This document shows, one piece after another, positions 1-7,913 of a stretch of 14,304 bases of DNA. Position 1 is the stretch's first letter; each line of letters begins with the position of its first letter. Made by a program: the position numbers and the translations under genes. The stretch is taken from positions 1 to 14,304 of the forward strand of contig CAJJOX010000035.1 in NCBI GenBank assembly GCA_905193485.1. The letters run 5' to 3'. The DNA is from an uncultured Porphyromonadaceae bacterium. GTDB taxonomy: Bacteria; Bacteroidota; Bacteroidia; Bacteroidales; Muribaculaceae. The notes below the pieces were generated by a model. It had not been told where the DNA came from and ran no database searches. It worked only from the letters and a program-made list of their open reading frames with translations.

Positions 1-408
1 GGCATTTTTGGCGGAGAGCTTTTCGTGAAAGGTGATGAGGTGATATTCAGCGAAGTGTCTCCTCGTCCGCACGACACGGGCATGGTGACGATGATTTCAC
101 AGGATCTGAGCGAGTTCGGACTGCATGCCCGCGCATTGCTTGGTCTGCCTGTCCCCGCCATCAGATTTTACGGGCCGTCGGCTTCACGTGCTATTGTGGT
201 AGAGGGTGACACCGATAAAATCGAGATGGACAATCTTGAGACTGTTCTTGAGGAACCCGGTGTTCAGATTCGCATTTTCGGAAAGCCTGAGATCAAAGGC
301 CACCGACGTATGGGAGTGATTTTGGCCACCGACGAAACTGGCGAAGCTGCTCTCGCCAAAGCCGAACGCGCCTACGCAAAACTGAAAGTCAACGTTCTCC
401 CCCGCTGA
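1..408 (+). CDS. purT: Formate-dependent GAR transformylase PurT, C-terminal part (5' end outside window)
   Basis: The reading frame is open from base 1 and ends at a TGA at 406-408, giving 135 visible residues. PurT is an ATP-grasp enzyme that makes formylglycinamide ribonucleotide from GAR, formate and ATP in cytoplasmic purine synthesis. The visible part carries the last piece of the ATP-grasp core, [12 protein letters not shown], which matches the metal/ATP-binding segment of PurT, followed by the [20 protein letters not shown] stretch and the small C-terminal domain with [17 protein letters not shown], typical of the PurT/PurK group. The GTG at 25 is internal, because family homology continues upstream of it (GIFGGELFV). 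No companion gene follows: the next intact gene is on the other strand almost 900 bases away. PurK is the alternative, but the [22 protein letters not shown] segment favours PurT. Confidence 0.93.
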   Translation, partial: GIFGGELFVKGDEVIFSEVSPRPHDTGMVTMISQDLSEFGLHARALLGLPVPAIRFYGPSASRAIVVEGDTDKIEMDNLETVLEEPGVQIRIFGKPEIKGHRRMGVILATDETGEAALAKAERAYAKLKVNVLPR

Positions 409-607
409 TTTCCCCGTCATCCAAAGGCGCAGCATATCCGCATATTTAATATTGCAATATCAAACGCACTTCAACTTTTATGCACACCTCGCACTTCTGC
501 ACACTCTCAATCGTGCAAGAAAGCAAGGTGTGCATGTCGGTATTCCGTGCTGCATATCATCCCGATACGCTGAAAATGCCTCCCAAAGAGGGTATATAAG
601 GACATCT
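409..607. other. Non-coding stretch with an inverted repeat
   Basis: This stretch between the purT stop and the mobilisation-gene remnant has no convincing gene. It is relatively AT-rich around 441-460. Its one visible structure is the 10-base inverted repeat at 480-535, listed separately. I see no canonical -7 box for a rightward gene here and no clear T-tract terminator after purT. Confidence 0.5.
480..535. repeat. Nested inverted repeat / potential stem-loop
   Basis: ATGCACACCT at 480-489 is exactly repeated in inverse orientation as AGGTGTGCAT at 526-535. Inside the 36-base spacer lies a second inverted pair, TGCAC at 498-502 and GTGCA at 513-517, so a two-level hairpin can be drawn. No T-run follows, so it is not a textbook terminator. 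It sits between purT and a mobilisation-gene remnant. It could therefore be a transcript-end structure of purT, a relic of an element end or transfer origin, or chance; its role is unknown. Confidence 0.5.
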
Positions 608-987
608 ATGCCGCAAGGAGATGGCGAAATATGCTCTGAAACGTGGTACCGTAGTACCGAGGCACGCCACATCGGGCAGCACGAATATTACTGCGACTGT
701 TTGGTTAAGTAGAAAGGCCTTGAAGAAGACATCGGCAATCGGCCCTTTGAAAAAAGGAAGCTCGACAGAGAGAAAAAATCTTTGTATCGTAAGGTCGAGA
801 AACTTGAGTGTCGGACAACCGCCCTCGACATCCGGAAAGGCTCACGCAGATCAACGAGGAAAAGCGGCAGCATAACAACGATCTCTACTCCGAAAACTCC
901 CGGTTGGCCGAGGCTGATTCTTCTCTTGCCGCCGAGAACAAATCACTTGGCTATACCTATGCCGGGATCATAGATGGGAGCGAATGA
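608..987 (+). pseudogene. Decayed C-terminal fragment of a MobV-like (Mob/Pre) plasmid mobilisation protein
   Basis: Frame 2 from about 608 reads MPQGDGEICSETWYRSTEAR, then HIGQHEYYCDCLVK, and stops at an in-frame TAG (710-712). The same frame then continues as KGLEEDIGN and a charged coiled-coil (KRKLDREKKSLYRKVEKLE). Around 839-841 the reading shifts by one base to frame 1, which continues the coiled-coil (LTQINEEKRQHNNDL, then NSRLAEADSSLAAENKSL) to a TGA at 985-987. MobV/Pre relaxases of Bacteroidetes have, after the catalytic N-terminus, a segment ending in a conserved RG..(S)..KH-type motif and then a long coiled-coil; this fits, but from memory rather than a search. The N-terminal relaxase part is absent. 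With one nonsense codon, one frameshift and no start, this is a relic of an integrated or passing mobile element. A generic coiled-coil protein is the alternative. Confidence 0.5.
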
Positions 988-1287
988 ATCTATGGGTGAG
1001 CTGAACTGTCAGTATCGTTGTCGTTCCATATCCGATGACTTTTATCCATCCATTATAACCAGGGTCGGTAGAAACAGTTTCGCCGTTTGAAAGACTTTTT
1101 TCTGATGTCTGAGATTTGCGCGGCCGTCGGAAATTTAAGTTCTTAAATAAACGGTTAAAATGCTAAAATGCAGAGCACAAACAAAATTATCCGCTATATT
1201 ATGGGTTATTCAAACCGATATTCTGCGGAGCGAACAAATGTGTGGATGGATAGCTACAAAACTTTGCTCAATCGCGTTGACATGAGA
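988..1287. other. Gene-free stretch downstream of radA
   Basis: No frame here shows protein-like composition with a plausible start. A 7-base inverted repeat with a 2-base loop (ATTTAAG at 1133-1139, CTTAAAT at 1142-1148) lies about 140 bases beyond the radA stop, in AT-rich sequence. It is weak as a terminator. I see nothing else. Confidence 0.45.
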
Positions 1288-2652
1288 TCAGGCGAAGAGG
1301 TGGCGGAAGGCTTCTTCGACTTTGGACACTTCGTTGATGGTGATGGAGAAGCGGGAGGTGTCGATTCCTTTAAGGTTGTTGGCCGGGATTATGATAGATG
1401 TCATGCCGAGTTTTTCGGCTTCGGAGATGCGTTGCTCGATTCGTGTCACCTGACGTATTTCGCCTGACAGCCCTACTTCGCCGCAGATGCATGTGCCGGC
1501 GGGAATGGCCATGTCGACGTTTGACGAGAGAATGGCGCATATCACGGGGAGATCGAGGGCGGTGTCGTTGACTTTAAGACCTCCGGCTATGTTGAGAAAC
1601 ACATCTTTTTGAACCAGTTTGAATCCGACTCGTTTTTCAAGAACCGCAAGCAGCATGTTCATGCGCTTTGAATCGAAACCTGTGACGGTGCGTTGGGGTG
1701 TGCCGTAGGCGGCAGTGCTGACGAGGGCCTGGGTCTCAATCAGGAAGGGGCGTACACCTTCAAGTGTCATTCCTATGGCGCGACCGGATAGCTCCTCGTC
1801 GGCGTTGTGCGTCAGGAGCATTTCAGATGGATTGGTCACTTCTCGCAGACCTTTTTGTCCCATTTCGTAGATGCCAAGTTCGTTTGTGCTTCCGAAGCGG
1901 TTTTTGATCGAGCGCAGGATCCGATACATATAGTGACGGTCGCCTTCAAACTGAAGCACAGCGTCGACTATGTGCTCAAGCACTTTCGGCCCGGCGATGC
2001 TGCCTTCTTTGTTGATGTGTCCGATAAGGATTACGGGCACGCCCGTTTCCTTGGCGTATTTGAGCAGGCGCGCCGAGCATTCACGCACTTGACTGACGCT
2101 GCCGGCCGAGGATTCGATATCATCGGATGCGATTGTCTGGATAGAGTCTACGACTACAAGTTCGGGGGTCGTTTCCTCGATGCTGCTCATGATGTCTTCA
2201 AGAGAGGTTTCACATGCAATGAGCACGTTGTCACACACACGGCCTATGCGATCGGCCCGCATTTTGAGCTGAGTAGCGCTTTCCTCGCCTGATATGTAAA
2301 GGATTTTGCGGGACCGAATCGAAAGAATATTCTGCAAAACGAGAGTCGATTTGCCTATGCCGGGTTCTCCGCCTATAAGCACGAGGGATCCGGCCACAAG
2401 ACCGCCACCGAGCACGCGGTTGAGCTCCTTGCTTGGCATTTTTATGCGGGGATCGTCGGTGACTTCAATTTCGGATATTTTCTGAGGCCGGCTGTGTTTT
2501 TTAGAAGAGAGTGTGACGCTTTTAGACGATCTCACGCTTATTTTTTCTTCAACCATGGTGTTCCAGGCTCCGCATGCGGGGCAGCGTCCCTGCCATTTTG
2601 GCGAGTCGGCTCCGCATTGTGTGCAGAACCACATTGATTTTATTTTTGCCAT
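1288..2652 (-). CDS. radA: DNA repair protein RadA (Sms)
   Basis: RadA is a RecA-like, DnaB-type ATPase that helps branch migration of recombination intermediates in the cytoplasm. The 454-residue length is normal for the family. All hallmark parts are visible: an N-terminal four-cysteine zinc finger (C10, C13, C24, C27), Walker A GEPGIGKS at about 95-102, Walker B LVVVDS at about 165-170, the RadA-specific KNRFG motif at 250-254, and a C-terminal Lon-protease-like domain (about 275-454) that lacks proteolytic function in this family. The start ATG at 2652 places the zinc finger directly at the N-terminus, as expected. It follows the RNA methyltransferase gene by 23 bases on the same strand, so co-transcription from the promoter near 3482-3510 is likely. 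No promoter is evident in the short gap. No lesions are seen. Confidence 0.97.
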   Translation of the reverse strand: MAKIKSMWFCTQCGADSPKWQGRCPACGAWNTMVEEKISVRSSKSVTLSSKKHSRPQKISEIEVTDDPRIKMPSKELNRVLGGGLVAGSLVLIGGEPGIGKSTLVLQNILSIRSRKILYISGEESATQLKMRADRIGRVCDNVLIACETSLEDIMSSIEETTPELVVVDSIQTIASDDIESSAGSVSQVRECSARLLKYAKETGVPVILIGHINKEGSIAGPKVLEHIVDAVLQFEGDRHYMYRILRSIKNRFGSTNELGIYEMGQKGLREVTNPSEMLLTHNADEELSGRAIGMTLEGVRPFLIETQALVSTAAYGTPQRTVTGFDSKRMNMLLAVLEKRVGFKLVQKDVFLNIAGGLKVNDTALDLPVICAILSSNVDMAIPAGTCICGEVGLSGEIRQVTRIEQRISEAEKLGMTSIIIPANNLKGIDTSRFSITINEVSKVEEAFRHLFA

Positions 2653-2675
2653 ATGTGAAGAGGTGGTGTTTTGGG

Positions 2676-3452
2676 TTATCGGTTTTTTTGACGACGGAAC
2701 TCGGAAAGTGTGACGGCTGTGGCTATTGCGACATTGAGGGATTCGGATGTCGGTTGTCCGGCAGGGTATGAGGGAATAGACAGACGTCGGTCGATCAGCT
2801 CCCCTATCTGTCGAGATATGCCGTTGCCTTCATTGCCCATCACTATAATTCCATTTATCGGAAGAGATGTCTGATAGATATTGTTCCCGTCGAGAAATGT
2901 GCCGAAAATCTCAACGGCTTTATTTTTTTTTAGCCTGGTCAAGGTTTCGGCAAGATCGCAATAATGCAAGGTGACACGGGATATGGCTCCCATGGTGGCC
3001 TGCACGACTTTCGGGTTATAGACGTCGGCCGTGTTGGCGCTGCATAAAATGTTGCGGACGCCAAACCAATCAGCCGTGCGGATTATGGTCCCGAGGTTGC
3101 CGGGATCCTGAATGCAATCAAGAGCAAGGCATAGCCGGGATGCAAAAATGTCGATATCGAGTTTATGTATCGGGATTTCATAGACGGCTATGACATCCGG
3201 AGCCGTGGATAGCGACGACATACGCTCCATATCACGCGGGGTGGCTTTGACAATGATATCCGCCGGGTGAATGGAGCCGTGAGACGAAAGCCATTTGTCG
3301 GTGGCCAGCAGATAGCGGCATCGGAAATGACCGATAGTGTCGAGAACGCATTTAGTGCCTTCGGCTTTGAATAGTCCGTTGGATTTCCGGTGCTTTGCTT
3401 CGCTTAGTGATGCGGTGATTTTTCGCAGATTGTTTGTCAGCTCCGAGATCAT
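2676..3452 (-). CDS. TrmH/SpoU family RNA 2'-O-methyltransferase
   Basis: This is a SPOUT-class methyltransferase of 258 residues that would transfer a methyl group from S-adenosylmethionine to a ribose 2'-OH in tRNA or rRNA. The N-terminal 90 residues look like the SpoU substrate-binding domain (SLSEAKHRKSNGLFKAEGTK at about 16-35). The catalytic domain carries the three SpoU motifs: DPGNLGTIIRTADWFG at 116-131 with the catalytic Arg125, VMGNEGNGIS at 204-213, and SESLNVAIATAVTLSEF at about 236-252, which forms the knotted cofactor site. The exact target nucleotide cannot be read from the sequence; RlmB-like or TrmH-like assignments are both possible. It heads a two-gene leftward unit with radA. 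A well-formed Bacteroidetes promoter lies about 30-58 bases upstream of the ATG. Confidence 0.9.
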   Translation of the reverse strand: MISELTNNLRKITASLSEAKHRKSNGLFKAEGTKCVLDTIGHFRCRYLLATDKWLSSHGSIHPADIIVKATPRDMERMSSLSTAPDVIAVYEIPIHKLDIDIFASRLCLALDCIQDPGNLGTIIRTADWFGVRNILCSANTADVYNPKVVQATMGAISRVTLHYCDLAETLTRLKKNKAVEIFGTFLDGNNIYQTSLPINGIIVMGNEGNGISRQIGELIDRRLSIPSYPAGQPTSESLNVAIATAVTLSEFRRQKNR

Positions 3453-3481
3453 GTGACTGAGAGGTTAGATCAGTTTTAATA

Positions 3482-3510
3482 CAAAGGTAGTGAAAAATCA
3501 CGGTTTTCAA
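3482..3510 (-). promoter_or_regulatory. Promoter for methyltransferase-radA unit
   Basis: On the minus strand, TACCTTTG (3489 to 3482) is an exact match to the Bacteroidetes -7 consensus TAnnTTTG. A TTG at 3510-3508 lies 18 bases further upstream, close to the usual -33 spacing. Transcription would begin about 20-25 bases before the methyltransferase ATG at 3452. The -33 TTG is part of the palindrome at 3507-3520. Confidence 0.65.
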
Positions 3511-3520
3511 CATATGTTGA
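3507..3520. repeat. Perfect 14-base palindrome between divergent promoters
   Basis: TCAACATATGTTGA is its own reverse complement. It lies midway between the divergent methyltransferase and outer-membrane barrel genes. Its left arm contains the minus-strand -33 TTG and its right arm contains a plus-strand TTG, so a dimeric regulator bound here would contact both promoters. This operator role is inference. Confidence 0.5.
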
Positions 3521-3550
3521 GAGTCAATGTCACAAATCAATGTAAATTTG
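3517..3550 (+). promoter_or_regulatory. Probable promoter of the outer-membrane barrel gene
   Basis: TAAATTTG at 3543-3550 matches the Bacteroidetes -7 box TAnnTTTG and lies 29 bases before the ATG at 3580. The nearest TTG for a -33 element, at 3517-3519, is 23 bases upstream, which is a little longer than usual. The -7 element is therefore the main evidence, and the promoter may be weak or activator-dependent. Confidence 0.45.
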
Positions 3551-3579
3551 CGTCTAATAAATGATAAATGACGTAAGAC

Positions 3580-5658
3580 ATGAGAAAAATAGTCGCATTT
3601 ATATCAGCATCGGCATGTGCGGTCGGATGTTATGCCCAGCCAGATGCGGTTGATTCGGTTCCGGTTCAGGAACTTCAGGAAATCGTGATCGAAGCTCCGA
3701 AAGTGATACGCAAATCAGATATGGATGTCTATCATCCGTCAAAAAGTGCTGTTGACAATTCCAAGACGGGCATGCAGCTTATCCGTAATTTAATGATACC
3801 GACTCTTTCGGTCAATGACGCTCTCGGGTCTGTCACCGCCACGGGACAGACTGTACAGATACGTATCAACGGGCGTCAGGCCTCAATCGATCAAGTGCGT
3901 GCGTTGCTGCCGGAAACCGTCAAGCGGGTGGAGTGGATCGACAATCCCGGACTCCGTTATGGCGGAGCCAATTATGTGCTGAATATCATAGTCGCCAATC
4001 CAACACTCGGCGGCTCCCTGCAGTTGTATGCAAGGCCGGCACTGAATAGTGCCTGGGGATTCTATATGGCCGATGCAAAATTAAACTTCGGACGCTCGCA
4101 GTTTGAAATCGGCACTAATTATAAACTGACGAACAAAATCAAGTCGCATCGCGATTATACCGAAACGTTCACCTATCCCGACGGACATAGTCTGACGAGA
4201 AACGAAATATCCCGCGGGGGACTGATGGATAATTCGATGGGTAATCTCTGGACGTCATATAATTATATCAAGCCTGATACAACTGTATTCGTAGCGGAAT
4301 TTATGATGCACCGTGGTTTTACGGACAGATTCGTGTATAACGGTCTTTTAACGATGAGCGACGGCTCCGAAGATATATTGCTTAGCGACGCACACGGTAA
4401 CAAAGGCACCACGCCGTCACTTTCGTTGTATCTGGAACAACATTTAGGGCGCAAACAGATGCTTGTGGTAGATTTCAGTTCGTCGTTTTATTTCGGACGC
4501 ACGTTTTCGGATTATATCGAGCAGCAGCCCTCGGCAACGACATATATTACAGATATACACACAAATATCAAGGATCGTAACCAGGCATACGCCATCGAGG
4601 CCGATTATATAAAAAACTGGCGTAACGCACGGTTCACAGCCGGTGTGTCATATTCGGCAAACCGGAATCGTTCGCAGTATGAGAATCTTGGGGACGAGAT
4701 ATTCCATCAGCGACAAGACCGGGTGTATTTTTTTGCCGAGTATTTCCGACGTTTCGGCAACTGGTCGGCAACCGCAGGCATGGGGGCGCAATATACCGAT
4801 TTTCTTTTCAGGGAGTCGGACCGAGGCAATCATTCGTGGAGCGCGCGTCCGCAGGCTACACTCACATTCTCCCCTAACCAGAACCATAATTTCAGGCTGA
4901 ACTTTACATCCTGGCAGTCGGCTCCTTCATTGGCGGAAACCAATGTCGTGCCGCAGCAGCTTGACGGCTTCCAGTGGCGTGTGGGCAATCAGAATCTCAA
5001 AACGGCCAATTCATATATGCTTACGTTTCGTTACGGTTTCAACATGCCTCGAATAAGCGGAACGTTCGGCATACGTGCATTCACGTCGCCCAATGCCATT
5101 ACACCGCTGATTGAGTGGAACGACGAGCGTCTGATCACAACCTATGAAAATAGCCGCGGACTCAAAAATCTGTCATTTTTCGTTGCCCCGCAAGTAGAAG
5201 TGATACCCGGCTGGCTTACTTTAAGCGGTTATGTCCAATATCGCATGGAGCGAATGAAAGGCACCGGTTATGCAATTGATCATAACGGGTGGAGCGGAAA
5301 CGCATCAGTCCAGGTTTCCCATTGGGGCTTTGTGCTCAGTGCCGAGTATCAGTACGCCCAACGCGATCTGTGGGGCGAAAAAATAAGCTGGGGTGAGGAT
5401 ATAAATGTCATAAATCTGGACTATAATCTGAACAACTGGCAATTCGGAGCCGGGATCATTATGCCGTTTGGGAAATATGATCAAGGGTCAAAGTCACTTA
5501 GCAAATGGAACCGGAATGAGCAGCACATGCGACTGAATATGTGTATGCCTTTTGTCACGGTGGCGTGGAATCTGCAATGGGGCAGACAAAAGGGAGGTGT
5601 GCATAAGCTCATTGACAATGATGCCAACACCGACCGCTCAACGGCCGGAGGTCGCTAA
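3580..5658 (+). CDS. Outer-membrane beta-barrel protein, TonB-dependent-receptor-like
   Basis: The 692-residue product begins with a signal peptide (MRKIVAFISASACAVGCYAQ, likely cut near residue 19). A plug-like domain at about 35-140 contains VQIRINGRQASIDQVRALLP and VEWIDNPGLRYGGANYVLNIIV, the pattern seen in Bacteroidetes plug domains. From about 145 to the C-terminus the sequence alternates aromatic/hydrophobic and polar residues, as in a large outer-membrane barrel of the 'outer membrane beta-barrel family' type. No N-terminal carboxypeptidase-regulatory domain and no clear TonB box are visible, so the protein is shorter than SusC-like receptors (usually about 1000 residues), and no SusD partner follows. 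Its role is probably transport or binding at the outer membrane; the substrate is unknown. The AVGC segment at 14-17 resembles a lipobox, but a barrel with a standard signal peptide is more likely. It converges on the AraC gene. Confidence 0.85.
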   Translation: MRKIVAFISASACAVGCYAQPDAVDSVPVQELQEIVIEAPKVIRKSDMDVYHPSKSAVDNSKTGMQLIRNLMIPTLSVNDALGSVTATGQTVQIRINGRQASIDQVRALLPETVKRVEWIDNPGLRYGGANYVLNIIVANPTLGGSLQLYARPALNSAWGFYMADAKLNFGRSQFEIGTNYKLTNKIKSHRDYTETFTYPDGHSLTRNEISRGGLMDNSMGNLWTSYNYIKPDTTVFVAEFMMHRGFTDRFVYNGLLTMSDGSEDILLSDAHGNKGTTPSLSLYLEQHLGRKQMLVVDFSSSFYFGRTFSDYIEQQPSATTYITDIHTNIKDRNQAYAIEADYIKNWRNARFTAGVSYSANRNRSQYENLGDEIFHQRQDRVYFFAEYFRRFGNWSATAGMGAQYTDFLFRESDRGNHSWSARPQATLTFSPNQNHNFRLNFTSWQSAPSLAETNVVPQQLDGFQWRVGNQNLKTANSYMLTFRYGFNMPRISGTFGIRAFTSPNAITPLIEWNDERLITTYENSRGLKNLSFFVAPQVEVIPGWLTLSGYVQYRMERMKGTGYAIDHNGWSGNASVQVSHWGFVLSAEYQYAQRDLWGEKISWGEDINVINLDYNLNNWQFGAGIIMPFGKYDQGSKSLSKWNRNEQHMRLNMCMPFVTVAWNLQWGRQKGGVHKLIDNDANTDRSTAGGR

Positions 5659-5762
5659 TGTCAGATTTTCATGCTTAGACAGCACCGCCTGGGTGACGGG
5701 TGCGATGTCACTGCCATGTTATGAATAATCAGGCGGGTTGAACCGTTTTCCCTGAAAGGAGC

Positions 5763-6569
5763 CTATTCTCTGTATTGTGTGGGATTCAGTCCAAGAGTGC
5801 GTTGAACATATCTGCTGAAATATGCCGGAGATGAAAACTTGAACATATCAGAAATCTGGACAAACGTCAAAGTCTTATCACGGAGCAATCGGGCAATATC
5901 GAGTGATGTATAGCGGTTTATCCAATAGTTCGCCGGATAACCGCTGACTTTTTTCGACACTTCCGATAGGTATTTTGGAGTCACGCATAATGCGTCCGCG
6001 TAATAGGCGACTTCACGATTGTTGCGATAATCACCGTTTTCAAGCATATTAAGAAAACGATTCATCAACAAGGTGTTTTGTGTAGATACGGCAGACTCCT
6101 TGTATATGACCGAATGGAAATCAAAGAAATCAAGAATGGCTGACTGGACGGCGTTTCTCAGCAGTTCGCTATAGAAAGTGTGGCCAGTCTGTGTGAGGCG
6201 GTATTCTATCCAACGGAAATCACGCTCGCACACAAAACGCTGTCCGGCATCAAGATTCATGACAGGATTCAAGAACAGGGATAGCTGTCCTTTTATCCCA
6301 TAATTGGTCTGCGGCGTGCATAACTCTATGAATGAAGATGTGGCATACAAGACTTTGACTTCGAAATCGTCAGACGGTTTTATTTTTCCTACCAGTTTCC
6401 CTTTTCTGACTATCATGAGATCGCCCTCGTTCAACTCAAACTCGTTGCCGTTGAATGTGAAAGAACAATGCCCGGCAAAGCATATCGCATGAGCGAGGTA
6501 GTCACTGTAGGCCTCGGAGCCGAGTCCGTCAAGTGAATGTTCGATGATCAGATCTTTTATTTTATCCAT
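5763..6569 (-). CDS. AraC-family transcriptional regulator
   Basis: The 268-residue protein has the usual AraC layout. The N-terminal region has a cupin-like core (about 25-78, with FNGNEFELNEGDLMIVRKGK typical of the jelly-roll effector domain). The C-terminal region holds two helix-turn-helix units, the first at about 186-210 (VAYYADALCVTPKYLSEVSK) and the second at about 235-257 (TFVQISDMFKFSSPAYFSRY), ending in the family's G-x-x-P-x-x-[YF]-R signature (GLNPTQYRE). It probably senses a small ligand and controls nearby envelope or metabolic genes. It lies 35 bases after the carboxypeptidase-regulatory-like gene on the same strand and may be its operon partner. The closest candidate targets are that gene and the redox/hydrolase operon beginning at 8394, but no operator can be shown from sequence. 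Confidence 0.92.
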   Translation of the reverse strand: MDKIKDLIIEHSLDGLGSEAYSDYLAHAICFAGHCSFTFNGNEFELNEGDLMIVRKGKLVGKIKPSDDFEVKVLYATSSFIELCTPQTNYGIKGQLSLFLNPVMNLDAGQRFVCERDFRWIEYRLTQTGHTFYSELLRNAVQSAILDFFDFHSVIYKESAVSTQNTLLMNRFLNMLENGDYRNNREVAYYADALCVTPKYLSEVSKKVSGYPANYWINRYTSLDIARLLRDKTLTFVQISDMFKFSSPAYFSRYVQRTLGLNPTQYRE

Positions 6570-6604
6570 TCAACCACAATATCGCTTTGTGAAATCACTA
6601 ATTA

Positions 6605-7879
6605 CTAAGGATATAACGTCATTATCGCGTCGTTATTGCGTTTCAGGTTCATAACGGCCTTGTCCAATGATTCCGTCGGCTCAATGATGTTGTAACCGTT
6701 CCAGAAATCGGCATCCCAATAATCAGCAACTTTATCATAGAAAATATCATTGTTGCCGAAGGCGAGTTTACGGGATATGCCCTCTTCCGGATTATCTATC
6801 CTGTCAACCATCACCAATTCAGCGTAGGTGGTATATCCTGATGAGAACAATCGCCGTTTCCAGTCGCATTTGAAGCGTGTCTTGACTTTTATATAATTGA
6901 GATATGATATTCCGTCGGTCAACCGGTAGGTTACGGTAAAAGCTATCTCCTGCGGTTTGAAGTGAAGCCCGCGGGGCTTTTTGCGAAGAATGGCATCAGT
7001 CGCTTTGCGCTTGTCGGACATATCCAGTTGACATTCGGCCTTGCTGAACGACAGAGTTTCCTGATCGATGTACAGCAGTCCACGATACAAGGCATATTCA
7101 AGTTTTACTTTCGGCGAAAAGCGTATCACATATTGCATACGGTCGTCTATACTAACCGGTTTCTCCATGGAGAAATCGTAAAACGCCAGATCATCATATC
7201 CGAAAAGGAAGTCGCTGTTTTTCACGAAATCTATTATAACGGGAAGAGTCGGGCCTCCTACAATTTTGACGGAGAGAGTGTCGCGGCTGTTCTGACTTAT
7301 AAGTCTGCGCCCTTTCTTTATCTGTACCCGTTCTCCGTTATTCACCCGACGGGCATATGGAGTCTTGAATACATTGACGACGGCTTCGGAAACAGCTATA
7401 TACCGTTTCCCTTTCTGCACGGTTTCGCGGTAGAAAGCAGTGAACAAGTTGCTGTCGGGTGAATAGTTTGTCGGAATTTTTTTGAGAGCCTCGGCTACAA
7501 TCTGGTCAGATCTGCCGCCTCTGACGATAACCTCCTTGAGCATCCTGACCGATGGAGACATCAAAATGGTTATGTCGCTGCCATCCCCGGTGAATTCCTG
7601 CAAAGACAAAGTGTTGCTGAAATATCCAAGTTGTTCGGCTTTGATTTTCCCTTTTGATCGATCAAAAGGAATCGTCAGTGAAAACGAACCGTCGGCATTG
7701 CTCACGGTACCGATATGCGAATTCACAACCGATATGCTGACATTCTCCAGTGCCTTTTTTGAATCCTTGTCTTTCACTATACCCCTAATTGTTACAAAAG
7801 AAGTATCCGTCGGCTCTTGTGCGACGGATAAACCTGCTGCAATGCAATACAATAGCAATATTGATATAAATCTTGCCAT
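6605..7879 (-). CDS. Exported carboxypeptidase-regulatory-like domain protein
   Basis: The 424-residue protein starts with a signal peptide (about 1-20, ending GLSVA before QEP). A carboxypeptidase-regulatory-like Ig-fold domain follows at about 28-112 (FVTIRGIVKDKDSKKALENV, then NADGSFSLTIPF and LGYFSNTLSL), typical of Bacteroidetes envelope proteins. The rest (about 125-424) begins AEALKKIPTNYSPDSNLFTAFYRE, a pattern common in Bacteroidetes proteins with this domain that lack a known function (DUF5686-like group). It probably acts in the periplasm or at the outer membrane. The N-terminal domain also occurs on TonB-dependent receptors, but no barrel follows here and the length fits the stand-alone group. 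It probably shares a transcript with the AraC gene 35 bases downstream. A -7 box lies 27 bases upstream of its ATG. Confidence 0.85.
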   Translation of the reverse strand: MARFISILLLYCIAAGLSVAQEPTDTSFVTIRGIVKDKDSKKALENVSISVVNSHIGTVSNADGSFSLTIPFDRSKGKIKAEQLGYFSNTLSLQEFTGDGSDITILMSPSVRMLKEVIVRGGRSDQIVAEALKKIPTNYSPDSNLFTAFYRETVQKGKRYIAVSEAVVNVFKTPYARRVNNGERVQIKKGRRLISQNSRDTLSVKIVGGPTLPVIIDFVKNSDFLFGYDDLAFYDFSMEKPVSIDDRMQYVIRFSPKVKLEYALYRGLLYIDQETLSFSKAECQLDMSDKRKATDAILRKKPRGLHFKPQEIAFTVTYRLTDGISYLNYIKVKTRFKCDWKRRLFSSGYTTYAELVMVDRIDNPEEGISRKLAFGNNDIFYDKVADYWDADFWNGYNIIEPTESLDKAVMNLKRNNDAIMTLYP

Positions 7880-7905
7880 ATACTATGCCTAAAATATCAA
7901 CATCG

Positions 7906-7913
7906 CAAAATTA
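7906..7913 (-). promoter_or_regulatory. Probable -7 promoter box for the carboxypeptidase-regulatory-like gene
   Basis: The minus strand reads TAATTTTG from 7913 to 7906, a match to the TAnnTTTG consensus, placed 26 bases before the ATG at 7879. I do not see a good TTTG/TTG at the -33 distance, so the call rests on one element and its position. Confidence 0.4.

Noticed and set aside
645..658. GGTAC-CGTA-GTACC hairpin in the mobilisation relic
   Set aside because: A 5-base arm inside decayed coding sequence is easily chance and has no supporting context.
1807..2292. 161-codon open frame on the plus strand inside radA
   Set aside because: It is antisense to well-conserved RadA motifs, has no family resemblance and no promoter; it is a shadow of the real gene.
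5682..5703. GCACC/GGTGC inverted repeat between the convergent barrel and AraC genes as a terminator
   Set aside because: The stem is only 5 bases with a 12-base loop, and no T-run follows on either strand.
6962..7462. 166-codon plus-strand frame inside the carboxypeptidase-regulatory-like gene
   Set aside because: It overlaps a real coding region on the other strand and has no domain or start context of its own.
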